From the IMG/VR virus record IMGVR_UViG_3300040959_000128, positions 1 through 28,121 of that record: DNA of 28,121 nucleotides, one strand, 5' to 3'. The notes under the pieces are model-generated. The model saw only the letters and a program-made list of their open reading frames with translations, did not search any database and was not told the origin of the DNA. Source of the stretch: a virus. Shown piece by piece: positions 23,082-28,121 of the stretch (its first letter is position 1; the number at the start of each line of letters is the position of its first letter). The translations under genes and the position numbers were made by a program.

Positions 23082-23211
23082 GCAAAGGAACTACGATGAC
23101 GCCAAGAGAGATGGCGTTCCTCGTGACGAATTACTCTTGATGCTGCTAGATATTCGCAAGTATGTCTGGCTTTACAGAAAGGAAGTCGCACCGTTCTCTC
23201 CTCTCCGGTAA
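23014..23211 (+). CDS. Hypothetical 65-residue protein overlapping its neighbour
   Basis: ATG 23014 has GGAGG eight bases upstream, and the frame overlaps the 3' end of the 119-residue gene by 68 bases. After the overlap the product is clearly protein-like: RQRNYDDAKRDGVPRDELLL then MLLDIRKYVWLYRKEV, an amphipathic helix. An alternative is a shorter product from a later start. No known family. The unusual overlap lowers confidence. Confidence 0.5.
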   Translation: MECISSTPNSLRQKIIVECLLSRQRNYDDAKRDGVPRDELLLMLLDIRKYVWLYRKEVAPFSPLR

Positions 23212-23221
23212 GACTTCCCTC

Positions 23222-23297
23222 TCCGGGGGCTGTCACTGCAACCCACACTTCAGTGTTGGTCGCTACCAAACTGCGCCACAGTCCGATGGCCCCCGGA
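23222..23297 (+). ncRNA. Candidate branched structured RNA element
   Basis: Outer stem TCCGGGGGC (23222-23230) pairs with GCCCCCGGA (23289-23297), 9 bp. Inside are three back-to-back hairpins: CACTG/CAGTG (23234-23238/23251-23255), TTGGT/ACCAA (23256-23260/23265-23269) and ACTG/CAGT (23270-23273/23279-23282). The size is close to a tRNA, but no anticodon or T-arm consensus is present. It lies in the 121-base gap before the DUF6378 gene. Existence as an RNA is inference. Confidence 0.4.
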
Positions 23298-23332
23298 ATT
23301 TCCCGCTTAAAACGAAACTTTATGGGGTAGAC

Positions 23333-23590
23333 ATGAAGCCCGCTGACATTCTCGGCCTTGCGAATGACATCATTCACGGCCAGCGCAACGACGACTACGG
23401 CAATCCAGAAGATTGCTTCTCTACCATTGCTCACATGTGGACTGCATACCTTGGCTACCCAGTGCAGCCGAAGGATGTGTGTATGATGATGGTGCTGCTA
23501 AAGGTAGCCCGAGCAACGAACAAGGTGACGGACGATACGCTGATCGACATCTGTGGATATGCCGCCCTCACCGCGAAGACTCTTGACTGA
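23333..23590 (+). CDS. DUF6378 domain protein
   Basis: 85 residues from ATG 23333. The core IIHGQRNDDYGNPEDCFSTI, then AHMWTAYLG, DVCMMMVLLKVARATN and DTLIDICGYAAL, is the DUF6378 signature widespread in phages. The all-helical pattern with conserved His/Asp/Glu/Lys resembles MazG-like nucleotide pyrophosphohydrolases, so a nucleotide-related role is possible but unproven. The frame extends upstream to 23162, but that part crosses the structured element and does not look like protein, so the internal ATG is preferred. GGGG lies just before it. Confidence 0.82.
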   Translation: MKPADILGLANDIIHGQRNDDYGNPEDCFSTIAHMWTAYLGYPVQPKDVCMMMVLLKVARATNKVTDDTLIDICGYAALTAKTLD

Positions 23591-23601
23591 CATGTGCCAC
23601 C

Positions 23602-23619
23602 TACTGCATTGATGCAGTA
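23602..23619. promoter_or_regulatory. Operator-like palindrome 2 (TACTGCAT-TG-ATGCAGTA)
   Basis: Perfect 8+8 inverted repeat; its last base is the A of the ATG of the HTH gene at 23619. It shares the TACTGCA-N4-TGCAGTA core with 21384-21403. Position suggests autoregulation of the regulator. The gene lacks a Shine-Dalgarno, perhaps because the operator occupies that space. Confidence 0.65.
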
Positions 23620-23903
23620 TGGAATCATACCTGAACACACTGAAGAACCGAGCCGAAGAGCTTGGCATCCCTCTCCTGACTGCGTTCAAGAGAGCGGACG
23701 TTCCGACTTCAACCTACTATCGCACTGTCAACGAGACGACAGAGCTGCGATACGATACGGCAAGGAAGGTGATGGAAGCTCTTGAAACAATTCACTCGAT
23801 TCAACAAGCCGTTGAACATACCCGAGAACTACGAGCTACTAATCAGCGAGTTAACAGACGCACGATCCGAGCAGGGATTAAGTCAGGAAGCACTGGCGTA
23901 TAA
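23619..23903 (+). CDS. Small helix-turn-helix regulator (HTH 1)
   Basis: 94 residues, MESYLNTLKNRAEELGIPLL then TAFKRADVPTSTYYRTVNET and LRYDTARKVMEALE, a helix-turn-helix of the phage repressor/Cro type in residues ~8-55. The rest, from about residue 56, overlaps the next HTH gene by 122 bases and has low-complexity Arg/Thr character, so the functional part is probably the N-terminal domain. The start lies inside an inverted repeat also found in the DUF932 operon promoter; it is the best candidate to bind both sites. Confidence 0.75.
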   Translation: MESYLNTLKNRAEELGIPLLTAFKRADVPTSTYYRTVNETTELRYDTARKVMEALETIHSIQQAVEHTRELRATNQRVNRRTIRAGIKSGSTGV

Positions 23904-24030
23904 GATCGGCTGCACTTCCTCGTTGGTTCACAAGTGGGAGACGCACAAGCGAATCCCTTCTGGCTTTCTTCTCATGTGTTGGCTCGACAGTCTTGGCTAC
24001 GAAATCGAAGTTAAAAAAAGGGACAGCTAG
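23782..24030 (+). CDS. Second helix-turn-helix (XRE-type) regulator (HTH 2)
   Basis: 82 residues from a TTG at 23782 (no internal ATG in a sensible place), with GGAAG just upstream. The core NYELLISELTDARSEQGLSQ, then EALAYKIGCTSSLVHKWETH and KRIPSGFLLMCWLDSLGYEI, is a textbook XRE HTH. It lies +1 relative to HTH 1 and overlaps it by 122 bases. It could be a separate gene or be joined to HTH 1 by frameshifting. It ends at an A7 run (23 bases before 24030) beyond which a zinc-ribbon-like frame continues. Confidence 0.75.
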   Translation: MKQFTRFNKPLNIPENYELLISELTDARSEQGLSQEALAYKIGCTSSLVHKWETHKRIPSGFLLMCWLDSLGYEIEVKKRDS

Positions 24031-24313
24031 ATGTGACGCCTGCAAGGATGTCACGCCTGACTTTGTTGCTGTGCTGAAGAACGAGGCAGAGCACAACAGC
24101 AGCACCCAGAAGCACTGGTTCATCTGCCTGCACTGCTACACGGAGGACACATGGCAAACAAGAATAAGCAGAAGGGTAGCTACCACGAGCGCTGGTTCGT
24201 CGAGTGGTTCAAAGCGGCCTCCATTATGGCGAAGCGACAACCCCTCTCAGGAAGCTTGGGAGGAGAGTATAGCGGCGACCTCAAAGTCACGCTCGACGGA
24301 CACGAGCTGGTAG
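23993..24313 (+). CDS. Putative C4 zinc-ribbon protein, start and end uncertain
   Basis: The frame encodes CDACKDVTPDFVAVLKNEAE, then HNSSTQKHWFICLHCYTEDT, with two CxxC pairs about 33 residues apart, the layout of a zinc ribbon, filling the gap between HTH 2 and the nuclease. The only start is TTG 23993, without a ribosome site. The frame runs 163 bases into the nuclease gene, where it looks like out-of-frame sequence. Loss of one A from the A7 run would fuse it to HTH 2. A real ribbon domain is likely; the gene model is not settled. Confidence 0.4.
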   Translation: MATKSKLKKGTARCDACKDVTPDFVAVLKNEAEHNSSTQKHWFICLHCYTEDTWQTRISRRVATTSAGSSSGSKRPPLWRSDNPSQEAWEESIAATSKSRSTDTSW

Positions 24314-24531
24314 CCGAGGTGAAGTATCGGGACACCAGTGGTTTCCCGAGTCCATTCAAAGTCTTAGAGAACCGAGACTTTGCACTCTACAAAAGACGGC
24401 GGGGAACGCCGCAGGTTCTGGTCATCCTGCCGGGTGATCTCTTCCTCAAACTCATGGAGAACAAACATGAACACTCAGAATCAACAGGTCTTGGCGCATC
24501 TGAAGCAGGGGAAAACCCTGACTCCGATTGA
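24151..24531 (+). CDS. PD-(D/E)XK nuclease, Holliday-junction-resolvase-like
   Basis: 126 residues from ATG 24151 with GGAGG upstream. The N-terminal KQKGSYHERWFVEWFKAAS helix with E13, then SGSLGGEYSGDLKV with D43, then LVAEVKYR with E56 and K58, gives the E...D...ExK core of resolvase/VRR-type nucleases. Likely acts on branched DNA during recombination or before packaging (family-level inference). The C-terminal 30 residues are low in structure and overlap the next gene by 65 bases. Confidence 0.78.
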   Translation: MANKNKQKGSYHERWFVEWFKAASIMAKRQPLSGSLGGEYSGDLKVTLDGHELVAEVKYRDTSGFPSPFKVLENRDFALYKRRRGTPQVLVILPGDLFLKLMENKHEHSESTGLGASEAGENPDSD

Positions 24532-24688
24532 AGCGCTGCGTGAGTATGGAATCTTTCGCCTTGCGGCACGGGTCTACAACCTCAAGGAAGATGGCTGGCC
24601 TGTCAAAACGGAGAGGGTTAGAACGGCAACTAACACCTTTGCCAAATACTCTCTTGACTTGGACAAGTCTCTTTGGCCCGAGACGTGA
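24467..24688 (+). CDS. Small helix-turn-helix protein (HTH_39-like)
   Basis: 73 residues from ATG 24467 with GGAG upstream: MNTQNQQVLAHLKQGKTLTP, then IEALREYGIFRLAARVYNLK and EDGWPVKTERVRTATNTFA. This is the winged-helix pattern (HTH_39) common in phage early regions next to replication genes. It probably binds DNA. It overlaps the nuclease gene at its start and touches the replication gene at its end (TGATG). Confidence 0.8.
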   Translation: MNTQNQQVLAHLKQGKTLTPIEALREYGIFRLAARVYNLKEDGWPVKTERVRTATNTFAKYSLDLDKSLWPET

Positions 24689-25335
24689 TGCACTTCGCAG
24701 AAGTCTTCACCAAGGAGGTGATCTCTTGGCGAATACCTAACGGTCCTGCCAAGAGTGTCCTCGTCATTCTCGCCAGCCATGTTAACATGGAAGGGTTGTG
24801 CTACCCGAGCTTGGCGAGACTCAGTGAATTGAGCGGGTTCTCTCCTCGGACAGTGCAACGCTCAATCGACTGGTGTGCGGCGAACGGCCTGATCATTCGC
24901 ACGTCTCATGGCCGCTCGACCGCATATCAGTTCACAACTTTGCAGGAGGATGACATGACGAATGACGTCAGAGTGACCAACGAAGATGATAGTAATATTA
25001 TCTCTATCACTAGTGGTAGTAATACTAATACCTCTTCGGGCGTCAGAGTGACGCCTATTGACCCGACCTTCGATGTGTTCTGGCAGGCTTACCCTCGTCG
25101 CATTGGCAAGGGAGCAGCCCGCGTTTCGTTTGAGCGCGCCAAGAAGCTGGCGTCAGTGAACGAGATTATCCAAGCGGCTCGCGCCTTCTCTCAGCTTTGC
25201 GAAGAGGAGCGCCGCGAGAAGAGATACATCCCTCACCCTGCGACTTGGCTGAACCAAGAGCGGTGGGAGGATGACATCGAAGGCGAGCGAGAAGAGCAGC
25301 AGGGAGGATGGGCGAATGCGCTCAATGAACTTTGA
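24688..25335 (+). CDS. Replication protein, O-like (origin-binding/initiator)
   Basis: 215 residues from ATG 24688, which shares a base with the preceding stop. The N-terminal winged helix (VLVILASHVNMEGLCYPSLA, then RLSELSGFSPRTVQRSIDWC) is followed by a Ser/Thr/Asn-rich linker (residues ~97-125). The C-terminal domain has FWQAYPRRIGKGAARVSFER and YIPHPATWLNQERWEDD. This two-part layout is typical of phage lambda-O-like replication proteins. In O-type genes the origin often lies in the linker-coding region. Here ~24960-25040 is AT-rich with short repeats (TAGTAATATT, TAGTAATACT), which would suit that. Confidence 0.8.
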   Translation: MHFAEVFTKEVISWRIPNGPAKSVLVILASHVNMEGLCYPSLARLSELSGFSPRTVQRSIDWCAANGLIIRTSHGRSTAYQFTTLQEDDMTNDVRVTNEDDSNIISITSGSNTNTSSGVRVTPIDPTFDVFWQAYPRRIGKGAARVSFERAKKLASVNEIIQAARAFSQLCEEERREKRYIPHPATWLNQERWEDDIEGEREEQQGGWANALNEL

Positions 25336-25795
25336 ACAACGAGAGGCCGCTATTAAAGCTTGGTTCAAGACCGAGATGACAACCCGGTTCACACTGCCGA
25401 AGGACATCAACCCGATGAACGTGGCGACTGATGTGATTGAGTCGGTCAATGCCAACATTCCGTCTGGCGTTTCTCAGTCTTACTTCGATCACATGCTGAA
25501 AGAAATCACCAAGCAAGTGACCCGGAATGCGCGCTCTCGACTACTGCCAGTGCCAAAGGACTTCGTGGACGCAGCTAGGAATGCCTCTAAGAGCGCCTCT
25601 GAGGGGGGCTACGGCGGCGCTAGCACTGTTCGGGATATGGACCCCTACAAGATCACTGAGAAGCGGGTCCACCGGGGAGAACCAATAGCCGAGGCATTCC
25701 TTCATGGCAGACAGCGAGCGGCATTGCTTGAGCGAACATCGCTGACCGATGCCGACCTCGACAAATACATTGCGCCGGATGCACATATGCAGTAA
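25316..25795 (+). CDS. Hypothetical 159-residue protein after the replication gene
   Basis: ATG 25316 with AGGGAGG upstream, overlapping the replication gene by 20 bases. The product is helical: MRSMNFEQREAAIKAWFKTE, then PMNVATDVIESVNANIPSGV and QVTRNARSRLLPVPKDFVDA. No motif of a helicase or clamp loader is evident. Position right after an O-like initiator makes a helicase-loader (P-like) role possible, but this is inference. The C-terminal part contains a Gly/Ser-rich turn (EGGYGGAST). Confidence 0.7.
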   Translation: MRSMNFEQREAAIKAWFKTEMTTRFTLPKDINPMNVATDVIESVNANIPSGVSQSYFDHMLKEITKQVTRNARSRLLPVPKDFVDAARNASKSASEGGYGGASTVRDMDPYKITEKRVHRGEPIAEAFLHGRQRAALLERTSLTDADLDKYIAPDAHMQ

Positions 25796-25821
25796 TCTGG
25801 CGTGACAAGGAGAACAAGACA

Positions 25822-26604
25822 ATGAACAGAATCGGATTCATCGGCGGCTCTGACTGCGTTCAGATTATGCAAGGCAACTGGCTTGACCTGTGGCAGATCA
25901 AGACCGGGCGCGCAGAGCCTGCCGACCTTAGCGACAACATCGCTGTCCAGCTTGGCAGTCACACTGAGAGCTTCAACCTTAACTGGTTTAGCAAACAGAA
26001 CGATGCCAAGCTAATCAACTTCCAGACTTCCTACTCAGAAGACATTGGCGACATTCCAGTAGTGGGAACCGTTGATGCCATATGGGGCGGGGCCGTTGTT
26101 GAAGCCAAGCACACCAACTCTCGCAACACGATGGACGGAGTGATCGAATACTACATGCCGCAGATTCAGCTATACGCACGGCTGGCTGACGCTGACGGTA
26201 TCTATCTCTCAGTCATCTTCGGCAACAACAAGTGGGAGTCGTGCTATGTCGCGCGCAACGACCAGTATTTCAGTTCAATGTGGGCAGTGGTGTCGGACTT
26301 CTGGGGTTACGTTAGTCGGGATCAAGAGCCTGTTGGTGTTGAGGTGCCGTCCCTATCAACGGATGGGATTGCGGTGGACCACATGGTCCGTCGAGACGCC
26401 AGCAAAGACAACGGCTTCATCAACGCCGCGCATGACTACATCGAAAACGAAGCTGCGGCTCGTGTATTCGAGGGAGCAAAGAAAGACTTGAAGAGCATGG
26501 TCGCTCAAGATGAACGGGAAGTTTACTGCGACCTGCTAACCGTGAAGCGTGACAAACGAGGCGCGCTTCGCATTACCACGCGCAAGAAGGAGACAGCGCA
26601 ATGA
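25822..26604 (+). CDS. YqaJ/lambda-exonuclease-type recombinase
   Basis: 260 residues from ATG 25822 with AAGGAG upstream. Opening IGFIGGSDCVQIMQGNWLDL matches the YqaJ start (GGSD). Active-site residues follow the family: E49 (SHTES), D85 (GTVDA), E94-x-K96 (VVEAK), then the YYMPQIQLYARL helix with Q114. It should degrade one strand of DNA ends to leave single strands for the annealing protein encoded next. The stop overlaps the next ATG (ATGA), so the two are translated together. Confidence 0.9.
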   Translation: MNRIGFIGGSDCVQIMQGNWLDLWQIKTGRAEPADLSDNIAVQLGSHTESFNLNWFSKQNDAKLINFQTSYSEDIGDIPVVGTVDAIWGGAVVEAKHTNSRNTMDGVIEYYMPQIQLYARLADADGIYLSVIFGNNKWESCYVARNDQYFSSMWAVVSDFWGYVSRDQEPVGVEVPSLSTDGIAVDHMVRRDASKDNGFINAAHDYIENEAAARVFEGAKKDLKSMVAQDEREVYCDLLTVKRDKRGALRITTRKKETAQ

Positions 26605-27044
26605 CACTCGAACTCTGGAACAAGGTCAGCAAGTCCGACCCCAAGTTTCTCAAGAAGGTGAGCTTTGGTCAGCGGAGCTTCACCGCAATCGACCCGCAGT
26701 ATCAGGTGCGGTCGGCAACGGAACAGTTTGGCCCGGTCGGTGAGGGCTGGGGCTGGACTGCCGAGAACAGGTTCATCGACCTGTCCAACGGTGACACCGC
26801 CGTGGTGTCCGATGTCACGATCTGGCACGGCACACCGGGCAACGCCTTCGGCCCCTTCCCCGGTTGCCGCAAGTTCTTCGACGCAGCCAAGCAGCGGCTT
26901 AACGAAGACGCACCCAAGATGGCAGTGACCGATGGCCTGACAAAAGGTCTGTCACATCTGGGCTTTAATGCCGATGTCTTCCTTGGGGAGATGGACGGAA
27001 ACAAATACGCCGCCGACGAAGGCAAAGCAGCAGGCGGCTGGTAA
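26601..27044 (+). CDS. Single-strand annealing protein, Rad52/Sak-like
   Basis: 147 residues. QYQVRSATEQFGPVGEGWGW (33-52), then a beta-strand stretch and APKMAVTDGLTKGLSHLGFN with ADVFLGEMDGNKY (105-136), is the Rad52-type Sak pattern seen in many phages. It would anneal the single strands made by the exonuclease upstream, giving a Red-like recombination pair. ATG 26601 overlaps the exonuclease stop and has AAGGAG upstream. The C-terminus (GKAAGGW) is short. Confidence 0.85.
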   Translation: MTLELWNKVSKSDPKFLKKVSFGQRSFTAIDPQYQVRSATEQFGPVGEGWGWTAENRFIDLSNGDTAVVSDVTIWHGTPGNAFGPFPGCRKFFDAAKQRLNEDAPKMAVTDGLTKGLSHLGFNADVFLGEMDGNKYAADEGKAAGGW

Positions 27045-27051
27045 TAGCACA

Positions 27052-27097
27052 CTGCCCGCTCCGCACCCGCATATATGCGGGGCGGGCAGAGTGCGGA
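27052..27097 (+). promoter_or_regulatory. Competing hairpins before the SSB-like gene
   Basis: Long stem: CTGCCCGC (27052-27059) with GCGGGCAG (27082-27089), enclosing the perfect palindrome CCCGCATATATGCGGG (27066-27081). A second option pairs TCCGCAC (27060-27066) with GTGCGGA (27091-27097) and excludes part of the first. No U run follows. Possible attenuator-like or mRNA processing element. Confidence 0.5.
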
Positions 27098-27119
27098 TGC
27101 TCAATCAAAGGAGACTATC

Positions 27120-27488
27120 ATGAGCGACTTCGACGACACCAATCGTGGTGTGGCATTCACCCCCTTCGATACACAGCAGATGATTCTGCAAGGGAAGATC
27201 AACGACAACGGCAACGAGTCTCGCGTTGTGTTCGTCAAAGACCAGACACGCAGCGGCAAAACTGTGATCGGTGTTTACGAACGAGTCGGCACCTTGTTTC
27301 AAAACGACAAGGGCGAGAACGAGAAGGCACCGGACTACACTGGTGACTTCGGCATGGCTCGCAGGCTGGCAGCATGGCGTCGATCCAAGGACGGCAAGCC
27401 CTACATGTCGCTGTCTGTGTCTGACAAAACGCAGAATGTTGAGACATCCCCCGTCAATTCTGTTGCAGACGACTCCATCCCATTCTAA
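27120..27488 (+). CDS. SSB-like protein with DDSIPF tail
   Basis: 122 residues from ATG 27120 with AAAGGAG upstream. The body (QGKINDNGNESRVVFVKDQT, GVYERVGTLFQNDKGENEKA, GKPYMSLSVSDKT) is a small beta-rich fold resembling DUF736/OB-type phage proteins. The C-terminus DDSIPF closely matches the DDDIPF tip with which bacterial SSB recruits partners. With an exonuclease and an annealing protein just upstream, a single-strand-binding role in recombination or replication is likely. Family assignment is moderate; the tail match is direct. Confidence 0.7.
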   Translation: MSDFDDTNRGVAFTPFDTQQMILQGKINDNGNESRVVFVKDQTRSGKTVIGVYERVGTLFQNDKGENEKAPDYTGDFGMARRLAAWRRSKDGKPYMSLSVSDKTQNVETSPVNSVADDSIPF

Positions 27489-27527
27489 CATAGGGGTGTT
27501 CTCCTTGTTGTGACTGCAACAAACCTT

Positions 27528-27560
27528 GGGGGGTGGTCTCGGCCATCCCCCATTTCTTTT
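27528..27560 (+). terminator. Rho-independent terminator after the SSB-like gene
   Basis: Stem GGGGGGTGG (27528-27536) with CCATCCCCC (27543-27551), 9 bp with one G-U, 6-base loop, followed by ATTTCTTTT. It lies 39 bases after the SSB-like stop and likely ends the recombination operon. The next gene's GGAGG begins right after the T tract. Confidence 0.8.
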
Positions 27561-27569
27561 GGAGGGCTA

Positions 27570-27758
27570 ATGAAAAGCATCAAAGAATTGTGCGCACCGA
27601 TAAGCGCAAGGGTCATGCCCAAGTCAGCGCTTTATGCGCAGGATCACACGCCGCTTGATCCAAGCGATGCCGTGTCGAACCAACGCAAGGCGATTCACTC
27701 AACGGTAAACAAGTTCAAGAAGAGGAAACCCAATGACAGTCGCAATCATTCCGATTGA
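27570..27758 (+). CDS. Hypothetical 62-residue protein
   Basis: ATG 27570 with GGAGG five bases upstream, just after the terminator. The product is MKSIKELCAPISARVMPKSA, then LYAQDHTPLDPSDAVSNQRK and a basic C-terminus (NKFKKRKPN). No family recognised. It overlaps the DnaA-like gene start by 26 bases, so it may be co-translated with it. A longer in-frame start at 27510 would read through the terminator stem and is less likely. Confidence 0.6.
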   Translation: MKSIKELCAPISARVMPKSALYAQDHTPLDPSDAVSNQRKAIHSTVNKFKKRKPNDSRNHSD

Positions 27759-28020
27759 AGCGGAACAGGAGAACGTCAGAGCGGCAGACATCGTGAAGAT
27801 TGTCGCTGAGTTCTGTGGCGTCACCAGCGCTGGACTGATCGGCTACAGTCGTGAGCGCAAATACACAGTGCCCAGACAGGTGGCGATGTATTTGGTGCGC
27901 AAACATTGCGGTTACAGCTACCCGCAGGTCGGCAGCATCTTCCGCCGCGATCACACTACGGTGATGTATGCCTGCCGCCAGATTGAAAAGGAACTTGAGA
28001 AGAAAGGAGACCAGCAATGA
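27733..28020 (+). CDS. Stand-alone DnaA domain IV (DNA-binding) protein
   Basis: 95 residues that match the C-terminal DNA-binding domain of DnaA, with no AAA+ part. VAEFCGVTSAGLIGYSRERK (24-43) gives the first helices and basic loop, then TVPRQVAMYLVRKHCGYSYP (45-64) and the signature FRRDHTTVMYACRQIEK (70-86) with D73, H74 and T75. By family this domain reads DnaA boxes. The phage protein could recruit, compete with or replace host DnaA at origin-like sites (inference). AAGAGGAA precedes ATG 27733, and the stop overlaps the next ATG. Confidence 0.9.
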   Translation: MTVAIIPIEAEQENVRAADIVKIVAEFCGVTSAGLIGYSRERKYTVPRQVAMYLVRKHCGYSYPQVGSIFRRDHTTVMYACRQIEKELEKKGDQQ

Positions 28021-28079
28021 CTGACCTTGTTCGTGACATCCTCGCCCAAACCCCCACTCCGCAAGAAGGAGAAGAGTGA
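28017..28079 (+). CDS. 20-residue peptide
   Basis: ATG 28017 overlaps the DnaA-like stop (ATGA). The product is MTDLVRDILAQTPTPQEGEE, with stop TGA at 28077-28079 overlapping the next ATG. It is very short; it may be a real coupled peptide or just a spacer that carries the next ribosome site (AAGGAG). Confidence 0.4.
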   Translation: MTDLVRDILAQTPTPQEGEE

Positions 28080-28121
28080 TGTCTTGGGAAATCAAGCACC
28101 GGATAAGCGGAAATGTCATCC
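28079..28121 (+). CDS. Start of a further gene, cut by the window edge
   Basis: ATG 28079 (TGATG overlap) with AAGGAG ten bases upstream. Only 14 residues are visible: MSWEIKHRISGNVI. Similar starts occur in phage pentapeptide-repeat-like proteins (from memory), but the fragment is too short to assign. Confidence 0.55.
   Translation, partial: MSWEIKHRISGNVI

Noticed and set aside
23222-23297. Possible tRNA gene
   Set aside because: The size fits, but there is no T-arm consensus, no proper anticodon stem-loop and the D-arm positions do not pair, so it is kept only as an unassigned structured element.
23545-23560. DnaA box-like TGTGGATAT
   Set aside because: A single copy, one mismatch from consensus, inside the DUF6378 coding sequence; not enough to call a box.

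Overview
This window looks like part of the genome of a tailed double-stranded DNA phage with a short, T7/podovirus-type tail. Evidence: a continuous block of virion genes on the minus strand in an order close to the T7 late region (portal, scaffold, capsid, tail tubes A and B, three internal virion proteins, tail fibre), dense packing with one- to four-base stop/start overlaps, and a block of small early-type genes on the plus strand. The host cannot be fixed from this sequence; an aquatic proteobacterial host is only a guess from the general look of the proteins. No integrase, tRNA, CRISPR array or insertion sequence was found. No RNA polymerase, DNA polymerase or lysis gene was recognised in the window.

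Layout. Bases 1-20251 (minus strand, read right to left): terminase small subunit; a cluster of tiny proteins, one with a DUF6321 domain; terminase large subunit; a small 'MCF' protein; portal; a Bbp19-like protein; scaffold; a gp13/GNAT-like protein; major capsid protein; UUCG-hairpin terminator; tail tubular proteins A and B; internal virion proteins (gp14-, gp15- and gp16-like, the last with an embedded HEXXH metallopeptidase-like segment); and a tail fibre that runs off the left edge. An 11-base motif, TTTGTGCRTTG, occurs four times on this strand, upstream of the terminase small subunit, the portal group, the capsid and the tail fibre. It is the best candidate for the late promoter core.

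Bases 20252-20712 are a divergent strand-switch region with a long inverted repeat, hairpins and a small membrane-protein frame that seems broken by one base. Bases 20713-28121 (plus strand) hold small unknown proteins, a DUF932 protein, a DUF6378 protein, overlapping helix-turn-helix regulators, a PD-(D/E)XK nuclease, an O-like replication protein, a YqaJ/lambda-exonuclease-type recombinase, a Rad52/Sak-like annealing protein, an SSB-like protein with a DDSIPF tail, and a stand-alone DnaA domain IV protein.

How it fits together. The plus strand appears to be the early/middle replication and recombination programme, controlled at least in part by a matching pair of palindromes (TACTGCA-N4-TGCAGTA). 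One lies in the promoter of the DUF932 operon and one over the start of the first HTH gene. The minus strand is the late packaging and morphogenesis programme. Several structured intergenic elements (a branched fold at 23222-23297, paired hairpins at 19083-19168, GCAA-tetraloop hairpins around a 26-residue membrane peptide) are not explained by the genes and are listed as findings.
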